A stretch of DNA of 64,000 nt from Streptomyces sp. DSM 15324 (GCF_001514285.1 NZ_KQ949032.1:1-64000); one strand, 5' to 3'; shown: positions 7,197 through 16,219, counted from the stretch's first letter. Notes: generated from the letters alone by a model not told the origin. Numbers and translations: made by a program.

Positions 7197-8147
7197 TCAG
7201 TCGCTCCCCGATGAGGGGTCGCTCACGCCCCCGACCACCCTCAACGCCTGCGCCAGCAACCCCAGCAGTTCCTCGACCACCGGATGCCGCACGCCCGGGC
7301 GGCTCACGGCCAGGACCTCGCGGTGGAGCGGGGTGGCTTCCGGGGGGAGCGCGACCCGTTCCACCCGGGGGCGGTCGGCGTCTTCGGTGAGGAGGGTCGC
7401 CGGGATCAGGCCCACCGCCAGGCCCGCGCCGATCATGGCCAGCATGCTGTGCAGGTCCTCGGTCTCCAGGGTGACCTCGGGGGAGATGCCCAGCTCTCCG
7501 GCCCAGCGGTGGAGCAGTCGGCGGTCGGGGCTGCGGGCGTGGCCCGAGGTCCATTCCATCGTCAGGCAGTCCGCCAGTTCCCACGGGCGGGCGTCCGGGC
7601 GCGGGCCCGCGACGAGGACCAGGGGCTCGTGGCCCAGCGAGGTGACGTCCCAGTCGTCGGACGGGCTCGGCGGGTCCTCGGGCAGATAGCGGTAGGCGAT
7701 GAGCAGGTCGAGGTCTCCCGAGGTGACCCTGGGCAGCCCCTGGTGCGTCTCCACGATCACCAGACGGATCCGGGCGCCCCGGCGGCGGGGGCGCAGCGCG
7801 GCCAGCACGCCGGGGAACAGATGGCTCATCGCGCTGGGGTAGGCGCCGACGCGGAGTTCGGCGATGTCGCCGTCCGCGATGCGGGCGGCGGCGTCCTGGA
7901 AGCGTGCGGTCGCCTCGAACAGGCTCCGCGCCGCCTGTGCCAGGGAGCGTCCGGCCGCTGTGAGGATCAGCCGGCTGCCGGGGCGGCGTACCAGCAGTTC
8001 CACGCCGAGGTCCCGCTCCAGGGCGGCGATGTGCTGGGACACCGCGGAGGGCACGTAGCCGAGGGCCGCCGCGGCCTCGGCCATGGAACCGCGGTCCACG
8101 ACGGCTAGGAAGGTGGACAGAAGTTTCAGATCCGGCCGGCGGTTCAT
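7197..8147 (-). CDS. LysR-family transcriptional regulator
   Basis: The 316-residue product has the N-terminal LysR winged helix-turn-helix: LLSTFLAVVDRGSMAEAAAALG followed by SAVSQHIAALERDLGVELLVR (residues about 10-60). A periplasmic-binding-like effector domain follows, with LRVGAYPSAMSHLFPGVLAALR. It is divergent from the PLP-enzyme gene starting at 8252, with 104 bases between starts. LysR proteins usually control the divergent neighbour, so regulation of the desulfurase-like gene is likely. The ligand is unknown. Confidence 0.9.
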   Translation of the reverse strand: MNRRPDLKLLSTFLAVVDRGSMAEAAAALGYVPSAVSQHIAALERDLGVELLVRRPGSRLILTAAGRSLAQAARSLFEATARFQDAAARIADGDIAELRVGAYPSAMSHLFPGVLAALRPRRRGARIRLVIVETHQGLPRVTSGDLDLLIAYRYLPEDPPSPSDDWDVTSLGHEPLVLVAGPRPDARPWELADCLTMEWTSGHARSPDRRLLHRWAGELGISPEVTLETEDLHSMLAMIGAGLAVGLIPATLLTEDADRPRVERVALPPEATPLHREVLAVSRPGVRHPVVEELLGLLAQALRVVGGVSDPSSGSD

Positions 8148-8251
8148 GAACCGTGAACTCTCCCTTCGTGATCCCTCGCTTTACGTGTCCGCGGACCCGG
8201 TGCCAGAGTCTAGGAAGCCCCAAGCCCGCTGTCTCCCTGAAAGCCGAGGCC

Positions 8252-9460
8252 ATGGCCATCGACCTGACCGCCCTTCGGGCCCACTTCCCCTCCCTCGACG
8301 GGGGTCTCGCGTTCTTCGACGGGCCGGGCGGCACCCAGACGCCCCGCCCCGTCGCCGAGGCCATCGCCGCGACCTTGACCGGCCCCCTCTCGAACCGGGG
8401 CACCGTCAGCCCGTCCGAGCTGAACGCCGAACGCGCCGTCACGGAGTTCCGCGCCGCCTACGCCGACCTGCTGGGCGTCCCGGCGGGCGGCGTCGTGCAC
8501 GGACGCAGCGCCACCCAGCTCACCTACGACTTCTCCCGCCACCTGGCCAAGGACTGGCGGGCCGGTGACGAGATCGTCCTCAGCCGGCTGGACCACGACT
8601 GCAACGTCCGCCCCTGGGTCCAGGCCGCCGAGCGCGCGGGGGTGACCGTCCGCTGGATCGGGATCGACGCCGGGACGGCGGAGCTGGACCTCGGCTCGCT
8701 GGAGCGGGCGCTGTCGTCCCGGACGCGGCTGGTCGCGGTCACGGCGGCCTCCAACGTGCTCGGCACCAAGCCGCCCGTCCGCCGGATCGCCGACCTGGCG
8801 CACGAGGCCGGCGCCCTGGTGTACGTGGACGGCGTGCACTACGCCGCCCACCACCTGGTGGACGTCCCCGCGCTCGGCGCCGACCTGTTCGTCTGCTCGC
8901 CGTACAAGTTCCTCGGACCGCACTGCGGGGTGCTCGCGGGAGCGCCCGGACTCCTTCAGACCCTGCGCCCGGACAAGCTCCTGCCCTCCCCCGACACCGT
9001 CCCGGAGCGCTTCGAGTTCGGCACGCTGCCCTACGAGATCCTGGCGGGTGCCACCGCCGCCGTGGACTTCCTCGCCGCGCTCGACCCGGGCCCGGGGAGC
9101 ACGCGCAGGGAACGGCTCACGCACTCGCTGGACGCCCTGCACGAGCACGAGGGGGTGCTGCGCACCCGGCTGGAGGAGGGGCTGCGTGCCCTGGGCGACG
9201 CCGTCACCGTGCACTCGGTCGCGGCCGACCGCACCCCGACGCTGCTGATGACCCTCGAAGGCCGCGACGCCCGCGAGGCCCAGGTGCACCTGGCGGAGCG
9301 GGGCGTCCTCGCCCCCGCGGGGTCGTTCTACGCCTACGAGCCCTTCGCCGCGCTGAAGCTCCAGGACCCGGCTCTCCGTGTCGGCCTGGCGCCCTACAAC
9401 ACCGTCGAGGAGGCGGACCGTTTCCTCGACGGCCTCTCCTCCTTCGTCGCCGGGGCCTGA
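8252..9460 (+). CDS. Cysteine desulfurase-like PLP enzyme (aminotransferase class V)
   Basis: The 402-residue product is a fold-type I PLP enzyme. FFDGPGGTQTPRPV opens the domain, VTAASNVLGTKPPV and VYVDGVHYAAH supply the Asp that binds the pyridine nitrogen and the following His, and SPYKFLGPHCG carries the PLP Lys. It lacks the mobile Cys loop typical of IscS, so it fits the desulfurase-like subfamily of unknown substrate. The ATG at 8252 is preferred; an in-frame ATG at 8153 would overlap the LysR promoter. A strong hairpin follows at 9490-9526. Divergent LysR control is likely. Confidence 0.85.
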   Translation: MAIDLTALRAHFPSLDGGLAFFDGPGGTQTPRPVAEAIAATLTGPLSNRGTVSPSELNAERAVTEFRAAYADLLGVPAGGVVHGRSATQLTYDFSRHLAKDWRAGDEIVLSRLDHDCNVRPWVQAAERAGVTVRWIGIDAGTAELDLGSLERALSSRTRLVAVTAASNVLGTKPPVRRIADLAHEAGALVYVDGVHYAAHHLVDVPALGADLFVCSPYKFLGPHCGVLAGAPGLLQTLRPDKLLPSPDTVPERFEFGTLPYEILAGATAAVDFLAALDPGPGSTRRERLTHSLDALHEHEGVLRTRLEEGLRALGDAVTVHSVAADRTPTLLMTLEGRDAREAQVHLAERGVLAPAGSFYAYEPFAALKLQDPALRVGLAPYNTVEEADRFLDGLSSFVAGA

Positions 9461-9489
9461 TCCGGCCGCCCGCACGGGGGGGACAACGA

Positions 9490-9526
9490 ACGAGTCCCAC
9501 CCCGTGCGACACGGGATGGGACTCGT
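9490..9526. terminator. Bidirectional terminator hairpin
   Basis: Arms ACGAGTCCCA (9490-9499) and TGGGACTCGT (9517-9526) plus an inner CCCGT/ACGGG pair make a 15-bp stem with one mismatch and a GCGAC loop. It lies 29 bases after the PLP-enzyme stop and just beyond the 3' end of the minus-strand tRNA, so it can end both transcripts. Confidence 0.8.
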
Positions 9527-9532
9527 CATCGG

Positions 9533-9602
9533 AGCGCCGGGCAGGCCTTGCACCTGCATTTCCCCGCAGGAAGCGGGGCGTCTTTCCTTGGACCACCAAC
9601 GC
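9533..9602 (-). tRNA. tRNA-Gly (anticodon UCC), atypical T-loop
   Basis: The minus strand folds as a 70-nt cloverleaf. Acceptor GCGTTGG pairs with CCGGCGC (two G-U pairs) and is followed by U73, as in bacterial tRNA-Gly. The D-arm is GTC/GAC with a GG-containing loop. The anticodon stem CCCCG/CGGGG holds loop CTTCCTG, giving UCC. The T-stem is GCAGG/CCTGC. The T-loop reads TGCAAGG, so position 55 is G instead of the near-universal U. The genomic 3' end reads TCCG, so CCA is not fully encoded. It lies between the PLP-enzyme and LCP genes. Confidence 0.75.
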
Positions 9603-9697
9603 AGAGGTCGTTCACCGTTTTTGTTTCCCGGTGACCGGCTCAAGATCAACCTTACAGCATTTCCTGAGCCCTTGCGACCACTCATGATCACCTGTGC

Positions 9698-11110
9698 TCA
9701 GGCGACGTCCTCCACCTTCAGGTCCGGCCCCACGACCACCGTGACCACGCCGGCCGCCGCCGAGGCGTCCTGCACCGCACGGGCGTGGGGGATCCGCGAG
9801 GCGAGCGCGGCGGCCTGGCGCTGAAGTCCCGCCGGGTAGGTGACCGTGGTCGTGGTGACCGTCGAGGGCGCGTTGCCGGTACCGGCGAGGCGGTAGCCGG
9901 CCTCGGTGAGCCGCTCGGCCACGGCCGCCGCCCGGCCGCCGATGCCGGTGCCGTTGAGGACCTGGAACTTCACCGAGGACGCGTAGACCACGTCCTTCTT
10001 GGCGGCCTCCACCTGCGCCTTGGTGACCTCCTTGTCCTGGGCCAGGGAGGTGAACAGATCGGCGGCCTGCGGGTACTGCCAGACGACGTTCGCCTTGTCG
10101 GTGGGCTGGTCGGCCTCCCGCCCGTAGTTGGGCACGGTGACGAAGCTCAGCCGGTCGCTGTCGATGCCCTTCAGCTCGTTCGCCAGACCGTACAGCGGCT
10201 CGATGCCGGCCAGCGCGGTGTCGGCGGTGAGGGACTTGGTGACGGACTGGAGGAAGCCGTACATCGCGTCGGCGTCCGTGAGCTTGGACTTGGCTTTCTT
10301 GGCCATGGCGTCCATGAACTCCTGCTGGCGGCCGATACGGCCGATGTCGGAGCCGTCGCCCACGCTGTAGCGGGTGCGGACGTAACCGAGGGCCTTCTCG
10401 CCCTTGATCGTCTGGCAGCCCGCCTCCAGGTCCAGATGGGCCTTCTTGTCGTGGATGGCCGCCTCGGGACAGACCTCGATGCCCTCCAGCGCGTCGACCA
10501 TGCCCTTGAAGCCGGAGAAGTCGATCGACATGAAGTGGTCGATGCGCAGACCGGTGTTGGCCTCGATGGTCTTGATGCTGCACGCGGCGGCCCCGGCGAC
10601 CTCGCCGCCGCTGCCGCCGATCGCGAACGCCTCGTTGATCTTGAAGTGGTGAGGGGAGGACGTGCCCCCGTCGCCCTTCTCGCAGGAAGGTATCTCCACC
10701 CAGGAGTCGCGCGGGAAGGAGACCACCGACGCCCACTGGCGGTCGGCCGGGATGTGCAGCACCATCAGCGTGTCCGACTGCATGGTGGTCAGGTCCTTGC
10801 CGTACTTGGCGTTGGCGCCGTCCCGGCTGTCGGACCCCACGAGCAGGATGTTCTTGGAGCCGGGGCTGAGGTTCTGGGGACGGTCCCCGCCGAGCTTGTC
10901 GTCGACGTCGGCCCGCCCGATGTTGTTGTTGAGGTCCTGGTAGATCCAGGCACCGACGCCGCCGACCGCGAGGACGACCACGGCGGTCACCCCGCCGCCC
11001 CAGGCGACGATCCGGCCGCGCCGGGTCAGCCGCGTACGGCCGCCGCCGCCTCTGCCCCCGCGGCCGGCCGACTCCATCGGAGCGTATCCACGCCTTCTCG
11101 TTCCGCTCAT
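9698..11110 (-). CDS. LCP-family cell-wall glycopolymer ligase with LytR_C domain
   Basis: About 470 residues. A basic Gly/Arg-rich cytoplasmic tail precedes one membrane segment (GGVTAVVVLAVGGVGAWIY). The LytR-CpsA-Psr domain follows, with ILLVGSDSRDG, SDTLMVLHIPADR, VSFPRDSWVEIP and YVRTRYSVGDGSDIGRIGRQQ, which hold the Asp and Arg residues that bind the polyprenyl pyrophosphate. The C-terminal part VKFQVLNGTGIGGRAAAVAERL is a LytR_C domain. Such enzymes attach teichoic-acid-like or other polymers to peptidoglycan. Start chosen at ATG 11110 with GGAGGG upstream; ATG 11143 is also in frame. The tRNA-Gly gene lies downstream. Confidence 0.85.
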   Translation of the reverse strand: MSGTRRRGYAPMESAGRGGRGGGGRTRLTRRGRIVAWGGGVTAVVVLAVGGVGAWIYQDLNNNIGRADVDDKLGGDRPQNLSPGSKNILLVGSDSRDGANAKYGKDLTTMQSDTLMVLHIPADRQWASVVSFPRDSWVEIPSCEKGDGGTSSPHHFKINEAFAIGGSGGEVAGAAACSIKTIEANTGLRIDHFMSIDFSGFKGMVDALEGIEVCPEAAIHDKKAHLDLEAGCQTIKGEKALGYVRTRYSVGDGSDIGRIGRQQEFMDAMAKKAKSKLTDADAMYGFLQSVTKSLTADTALAGIEPLYGLANELKGIDSDRLSFVTVPNYGREADQPTDKANVVWQYPQAADLFTSLAQDKEVTKAQVEAAKKDVVYASSVKFQVLNGTGIGGRAAAVAERLTEAGYRLAGTGNAPSTVTTTTVTYPAGLQRQAAALASRIPHARAVQDASAAAGVVTVVVGPDLKVEDVA

Positions 11111-11320
11111 CGGCGCCCCGTCCCTCCGCATCGGCCGCTCCATGCCTCCACCGTGCTCGGGTCGCCGGCGTGGTCACCGCCGAACGCCGGAACACTACAC
11201 GCAGGTAGGAATACGTCCGACGAGCACAGACGTCTCAGGAGACTCGCACAACGGCCCAACGGTTGCCCTGTTGCGCAGACAAGACGTTCCGTCAGGCCGC
11301 CGCGCGGGCCGGGCCCGGCC

Positions 11321-11794
11321 TCAGCCGAACATGCCCGGCCGGTAGTCGCCCGCCGGCTGCTGGACGACGACGTTGAGACGGTTGTAGGCGTTGATCAGGG
11401 CGATCAGGGAGACGAGGGCGGCGAGCTGGTCCTCGTCGTAGTGCTTGGCCGCGTTCTCCCAGGCCGCGTCCGTGACGCCGCCCGCCGCGTCTGCGATACG
11501 GGTGCCCTGCTCGGTCAGCTCCAGGGCGGCGCGCTCGGCCTCGGTGAAGACCGTGGCCTCCCGCCAGGCCGCGACCAGGTACAGGCGCTGGGCGGTCTCA
11601 CCGGCGTGGGCCGCGTCCTTGCTGTGCATGTCGGTGCAGAAGCCGCAGCCGTTGATCTGGCTGGCGCGGAGCTTCACCAGCTCCTGGGTCGCCGCCGGCA
11701 GGGTGGAGTCGGCGATCACCTTGCCGGCCGAGTTGATGTACCGGGTGAACTTGCCGGCGACCGGGTTGGCGAAGAGGTTGAGGCGGGGGTCCAT
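11321..11794 (-). CDS. Carboxymuconolactone decarboxylase/AhpD-like protein
   Basis: The 157-residue product has the CMD/AhpD core. The redox motif is in INGCGFCTDMHSKDA, a Cys-x-x-Cys with a nearby His, typical of alkylhydroperoxidase-like members. Preceding helices read ELVKLRASQ. The ATG at 11794 follows CGAGGAGACACC, whereas an upstream in-frame start at 11935 would add a poorly conserved leader. It is probably a small thiol peroxidase or related enzyme; the partner reductant is unknown. It lies between the LCP and lysyl-oxidase genes, all on the minus strand but with separate spacers. Confidence 0.85.
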   Translation of the reverse strand: MDPRLNLFANPVAGKFTRYINSAGKVIADSTLPAATQELVKLRASQINGCGFCTDMHSKDAAHAGETAQRLYLVAAWREATVFTEAERAALELTEQGTRIADAAGGVTDAAWENAAKHYDEDQLAALVSLIALINAYNRLNVVVQQPAGDYRPGMFG

Positions 11795-11950
11795 GGTGTC
11801 TCCTCGTGAGCTTGCTCTCGGCTGGTTACACCTCTCTGACGGAGCGCCCCGGACGAGTGTGACCGGCCAGGATGTGGCCTGCGTCACATCCTGGCCGGTC
11901 GTAGGGGTCGGCGGCGGTCGTAACCCGTCCGCCACCGACCCCCGAGGTCA

Positions 11951-13657
11951 CTACGGCGCGTTGACCAGGTCGTACGGCGGGACCTTCACCGTACGGTGGC
12001 CGGGCGTGCCGCCCAGGACGACCTTGCGGTACGAGATGTTGTTGTTGACGTTGGTCTCCTTCAGGCGCTTGGCCGGGTTGGCGACCACCTGGATGTAGTA
12101 CGTCCCGTTGGCCAGGTCGGTGATGTCGAAGGACTGGCCCGGACGGTACTGGGTGTAGGTGTCACCGGAGCCGACGTCGAGGACCTCGCGGACGGAGATC
12201 GAGCTCTTCTGGCCGCAGGCCGTCGACAGGTCGGTGTTGTACGGGTGCCAGTTGGCGTTCTTCACCGTGTAGTCGACCGCGTCGGTGTTGGCGAGGCAGA
12301 ACGCCTCCTTGCCGCTCTTGACGATGTCGGTCTTGTCGGCGGAGAGCAGGTGGTAGCTGGCGAAGTCGGTGAAGTGCCAGTGCTCGTGGCCGATCCGCGG
12401 GTCCCACTCCATGGTGCCGGCGGGGGCGTAGCCGATCTGCTTGCCCCTGGCGTCGTAGAAGTACTGGTACGAGTCCATCAGGTCGGCGTTCGGCTTGCGG
12501 AAGCCGTCCACGACGAGCGGCGCGGGGCCGGCGTTCCAGACGTTGGCGCTGAAGGCGAGGTAGTCGCGGCCGGCGGCGTCGCCGTCCTCGCCGTCGGTGA
12601 TCGCGATGTCCCAGGCGGGCAGCGAACGCAGGTCCGGCTTGGGCGCGTTGGCGGGGACCGTCGCGCGACCGCTCGGCCGCTGGCTGTTGGCCTTGAGCGC
12701 GGGCGCGATGCGCGAGCCGTCGGTGTGCCCGGCGCCGTCGCCGAGGTGGTGGGCGAGACCGCGGTCCTCGAGGGCGTGGGAGAGCGCGGAGGGCACGGGC
12801 GCGTCGGCGCCGCGCGGGCCGTAGTGGTGCCCGGCGCCCCTGTCCATCCCGGCCATCGCGCCGTGGTCCATCCCGGCCATGTCGTGCGACATGGCCGAGG
12901 ACCCGCGGGTGAGCCCGGCCCCGCCGCCTTCGCCGCCGCCCTCGCTGATCCGGCGGACGGTCACCTTGATGGTGGGCGCGTCGTTGGGGATGCCGAACAG
13001 GTCCCGGTACTTCTTCGCGATCGACACCTTGGCGGTGTACTCGCCGGGCGCCAGGTCCACCGGGTGGTCGTAGTCCTGGGTGGTGGTGTTGGCGGCCCAG
13101 CCCTTCTCCACGCCCCACACCGAGCCGAGGGTCCACGGGTTGGTGGGGCAGCTCTCCGGGTAGTGCGAGGTGGCGGGCGCGTCGGGGCGCAGCCGTCCGG
13201 AGGCGTTGTTCGGGCAGAAGGTGCTCTTGATCTTCTTCACCTCCGTCCCGGCGCTGTTCTTGACGGAGATCTCCAGGAAGTCGGGCAGCCCCTGGAAGTT
13301 CTTGACGAGCCCGGCGGGCAGCTTCTTCGTCGTCACCTGCGAGCCGTTGCGCAGGATCTGCTGCACGACGACCGGGTCCTTGTACGACTTGCGCGTCGTC
13401 TTGAACTCCAGCGGCGCCTTGTCGACGGTCAGGTAGGTGCCGAGGTCGAAGTCGAGCTGGAAGCCCCCGTCCCACTCGTACCGGTCGAGCGTGACGGCGC
13501 TCGACGCGGCGATCAGCTTCAGCTTCGGCTTCCCTGCGGTGCTCTGCGGCGCGGCACCGGCGCCGGGGGCGGCCCCGGCGACGGCGACGACGGTGAGCGC
13601 GGCCCCCGCGGCGAACGCGCCGCGCTTGAGGCCCTTGCGGTGTTGCGATCTGGTCAT
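11951..13657 (-). CDS. Secreted lysyl-oxidase-family protein with Met/His-rich insert
   Basis: About 568 residues with a signal peptide (KRGAFAAGAALTVVAVAGAAPGAGA). The copper site is in the C-terminal third, in WDPRIGHEHWHFTDFASYHL, which matches the HxHxH talon of lysyl oxidases. Downstream Cys-containing segments and a CARDB-like tail (RLKETNVNNNISYRK) follow. Residues about 255-285 form a Met/His/Asp-rich stretch, MSHDMAGMDHGAMAGMD then HHYGPRG, like copper-binding methionine motifs. The N-terminal half resembles a separate beta-rich domain. The ATG at 13657 follows GAGGAACC. Role may be oxidative crosslinking of extracellular proteins; the substrate is not known. Confidence 0.85.
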   Translation of the reverse strand: MTRSQHRKGLKRGAFAAGAALTVVAVAGAAPGAGAAPQSTAGKPKLKLIAASSAVTLDRYEWDGGFQLDFDLGTYLTVDKAPLEFKTTRKSYKDPVVVQQILRNGSQVTTKKLPAGLVKNFQGLPDFLEISVKNSAGTEVKKIKSTFCPNNASGRLRPDAPATSHYPESCPTNPWTLGSVWGVEKGWAANTTTQDYDHPVDLAPGEYTAKVSIAKKYRDLFGIPNDAPTIKVTVRRISEGGGEGGGAGLTRGSSAMSHDMAGMDHGAMAGMDRGAGHHYGPRGADAPVPSALSHALEDRGLAHHLGDGAGHTDGSRIAPALKANSQRPSGRATVPANAPKPDLRSLPAWDIAITDGEDGDAAGRDYLAFSANVWNAGPAPLVVDGFRKPNADLMDSYQYFYDARGKQIGYAPAGTMEWDPRIGHEHWHFTDFASYHLLSADKTDIVKSGKEAFCLANTDAVDYTVKNANWHPYNTDLSTACGQKSSISVREVLDVGSGDTYTQYRPGQSFDITDLANGTYYIQVVANPAKRLKETNVNNNISYRKVVLGGTPGHRTVKVPPYDLVNAP

Positions 13658-13956
13658 CGGTTCCTCGTCTGCGAGTGCCATGGTCACTGGCATCGGACAG
13701 GCCAGCCCACACCCCGGCCATCACCCGCGGGCACACCCCACGCACCCGCCGACCGAGAACTGTGAGCACCCTGTGAGAGCGGCAAAAACCCTGCCACGGT
13801 TGCCTGTTGAGGAGGAAAGTATTGAAATTCAACCGGCCGCCGCGGACTCCGCCGGAGCGGTACGGCGCGGAGCCGGCTGCTCCGGATGCACCAGGACCCA
13901 GCGGACCTCCCCCTGCGGCGAGAGGAAGCCGACGGGACGCGTTCCAGCATCGCCGC

Positions 13957-14460
13957 ATGGCTGAGTGGAGGACACGGCAGGCGACCGTGGCGGACGTGGA
14001 GGCCGTCGCCGAGGTGCGGGCGGTGGCGATGCGTGGGGATCTGGAGCGGCTCGGGCGGTACGACGAGCACCGGGTGCGGCAGCGGCTGCGGGACGCCTGG
14101 GTGCCCGGGAACACGCTGGTCGTCGAGGAGGCCGACGGCACGGTGGTGGGGTGTGTGGCGCTGCGGCCGGCCGGGGACGCGGACTGGCTGGAGCACTTCT
14201 ACCTCGACCCGCGGGTGCAGGGGCGGGGCATCGGGACCGCGCTGCTGGAGCGGTTGCTGGCGGACGCCGACCGCGCCGGGCGGCGGGTGCGGCTGGACGT
14301 GCTCCGGGGCAGCGCCGCCCGGCGGCTGTACGAGCGGCACGGTTTCGTGTGCGAGCGGGAGGACGCCGTGGATGTCTTCCTGGTGAGGGAACCGCGTCCC
14401 CGGTACGGGTGGTTCGCGGGTGATTCCGGATTGCCGGTGGGGGGCGGGGGGTCATCCTGA
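13957..14460 (+). CDS. GNAT-family N-acetyltransferase
   Basis: A 167-residue GNAT. RQATVADVEAVAEVRAVAM is the first strand and helices. FYLDPRVQGRGIGTALLERLL carries the acetyl-CoA pyrophosphate loop (R/QxxGxG/A as QGRGIG). ARRLYERHGFV is the C-terminal motif. The substrate is unknown. It begins 300 bases from the divergent lysyl-oxidase start and its end nearly touches the GH26-like gene, so the two plus-strand genes may be co-transcribed. Confidence 0.85.
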   Translation: MAEWRTRQATVADVEAVAEVRAVAMRGDLERLGRYDEHRVRQRLRDAWVPGNTLVVEEADGTVVGCVALRPAGDADWLEHFYLDPRVQGRGIGTALLERLLADADRAGRRVRLDVLRGSAARRLYERHGFVCEREDAVDVFLVREPRPRYGWFAGDSGLPVGGGGSS

Positions 14461-14464
14461 ACCG

Positions 14465-15514
14465 GTGCCGCCGTCACCGATCCGCAGAAGTCCTCACCCT
14501 CGTCCCGGAAGGCGTCCTCGTGCCCTTCGGCCCTTCCTGACGCTCCTTCTGGTCGCCCTGGTCCTGCTCGCCGGGCCCGCGTGCGTCCGCGACGGGGAGT
14601 GGACGGCGGGGGTGCCCGACGGGAAGCCGGCCGACGGGCCCCCGCCCTCGCCCTTCGGGGCGTACGTCGGGTACGGCTCGGAAGGCGTGCGGCGGGTCTC
14701 CGAGCTGGACGGCTGGCTGGGGCCGGCCACGCCCCGGGTCGCGCACGCCTATCTGGCGGGGGACCACTGGGGCCATATCGAGGGCGAGCCCGGCGACCTC
14801 CACCACTGGGCGCAGTGGCGCCGGGCCCGCGCGGACCGGCTGTTCGTGCTGAACGTGCCGATGCTGGACCGCGCGGAGGCGCATCTGCCCGACCGCACGG
14901 TGCGCAGGCTGCTGCGCGACGGGGCGGACGGCGCGTACGACGGACACTTCCGCACACTGGCCCGCCGACTGGTCTCGCTGGGCATCCCGGACACCGTGCT
15001 GGTGGTGGGCTGGGAGATGAACGGGATCACGTACACCCACCGCTGCGGGCCCGATCCCGAGGCGTGGAAGGCGTTCTGGGTGCGGATCGTGGAGACCATG
15101 CGGTCGGTGCAGGGGCAGCGGTTCCGGTTCGAGTTCGCGCCGAACCGGGGGCGGGACGCCATCCCGTGGCCGGAGTGCTACCCGGGCGACCGGTACGTCG
15201 ACGTGATCGGCATGGACGCCTACGACCAGCCGCACGGCATGTCCTTCGACGAGCAGGTCCATGAGCCGTACGGCCTCACCGAGCACGTGCGGTTCGCGCG
15301 GGCGCACCGCAAGGCGTTCTCGTACCCGGAGTGGGGTCTGTTCCGCAACGGCGACAACCCGGCGTACATCCGGGGCATGCTGACCTGGTTCGCGCGGCAG
15401 CGGCCGCTGTACCAGACGATCAGCGACTACTGTCCGCACGGCGTGTGGCTGTGTCCGGCGAATCCGAGGTCGTCGCAGGTGTACCGCAGGCTGATGGCGG
15501 AGCCGTTCGACTGA
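14465..15514 (+). CDS. GH26-like glycoside hydrolase lipoprotein
   Basis: The product has a lipoprotein signal ending in the lipobox LAGPAC, then a TIM-barrel-type hydrolase. VVGWEMNGI supplies the acid/base Glu seen in GH26 (HEMNG-like) and FSYPEWGLF the likely nucleophile Glu. RFEFAPNRG and DVIGMDAYDQP are family-like strands. This suggests a membrane-anchored beta-mannanase or related endoglycosidase acting on cell-surface or environmental glycan. I place the start at GTG 14465, just after the GNAT stop; an ATG at 14420 is possible and would overlap it. About 349 residues. Confidence 0.75.
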   Translation: MPPSPIRRSPHPRPGRRPRALRPFLTLLLVALVLLAGPACVRDGEWTAGVPDGKPADGPPPSPFGAYVGYGSEGVRRVSELDGWLGPATPRVAHAYLAGDHWGHIEGEPGDLHHWAQWRRARADRLFVLNVPMLDRAEAHLPDRTVRRLLRDGADGAYDGHFRTLARRLVSLGIPDTVLVVGWEMNGITYTHRCGPDPEAWKAFWVRIVETMRSVQGQRFRFEFAPNRGRDAIPWPECYPGDRYVDVIGMDAYDQPHGMSFDEQVHEPYGLTEHVRFARAHRKAFSYPEWGLFRNGDNPAYIRGMLTWFARQRPLYQTISDYCPHGVWLCPANPRSSQVYRRLMAEPFD

Positions 15515-15577
15515 AAACCGGCGGGTGTCCGGCGGCGCGCCCCGGCCCGACCCCCTCATCGGTCCGATGATCACACA

Positions 15578-16219
15578 ATGCGACGAGAACATTCCCTCGC
15601 TACGGCGACCGCCGTGCTGTCGGCCCTCCTGGTCCTGCTCACCGCCGTACCGTCGGGCGCCGGAAGCGGCCCCGGCGACGGCCCGGGCGACGGCCGCAGC
15701 GGCCGCGGCGACCGCGGCGGCGGCGACCCGGTCGCCGTGGACCCCTCCGGCCGCGACGGCCACTGCCCTGTCGCCCGGCGCGGCCGGGAGCCCCACCACC
15801 GCACCGGCGGCCCCTGGACCGCGCCGACCCGCGGCTACTGGCTCTCGGCCGGGTACGCGGCCAAGGGCGACCACTGGGCCCACCGTCACACCGGCCAGGA
15901 CTTCGCGGTCCCCACCGACACCCCCGTGTACTCCGTCGGACCGGGCACCGTCCAGGCCACCACCTGCGGCGACGGCTTCGGCAACCAGGTCGTCGTCCGC
16001 CACCCCGGCGGCGTCTACACCCAGTACGCGCACCTGTCCCGGATCGACGTCCGCCGCGGCGACCGCGTCTTCCCCGGCACCCGGCTCGGCCTCTCCGGCG
16101 CCACCGGCAACGTCACCGGCCCCCATCTGCACTTCGAGGTGCGCAGGACGCCGTACCTCGGCTCGTCGGTACCGCCGCTGCCCTGGCTGCGGAAGAAGGA
16201 CGTGCGGCTCGGCGGATGA
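15578..16219 (+). CDS. Secreted M23-family metallopeptidase
   Basis: A 213-residue secreted protein: signal peptide TAVLSALLVLLTAVPSGAG, then a Gly/Asp/Arg-rich linker, then the LytM/M23 domain. Zinc ligands are visible in HTGQDFAVP (His-x3-Asp) and HLHFE (His-x-His), with YAHLS between them. Such enzymes cut peptidoglycan cross-bridges. The Streptomyces cross-bridge contains a single Gly, and several relatives act on such walls, but specificity is inference. It stands 60 bases after the GH26-like gene and 102 before the next GNAT. Confidence 0.9.
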   Translation: MRREHSLATATAVLSALLVLLTAVPSGAGSGPGDGPGDGRSGRGDRGGGDPVAVDPSGRDGHCPVARRGREPHHRTGGPWTAPTRGYWLSAGYAAKGDHWAHRHTGQDFAVPTDTPVYSVGPGTVQATTCGDGFGNQVVVRHPGGVYTQYAHLSRIDVRRGDRVFPGTRLGLSGATGNVTGPHLHFEVRRTPYLGSSVPPLPWLRKKDVRLGG

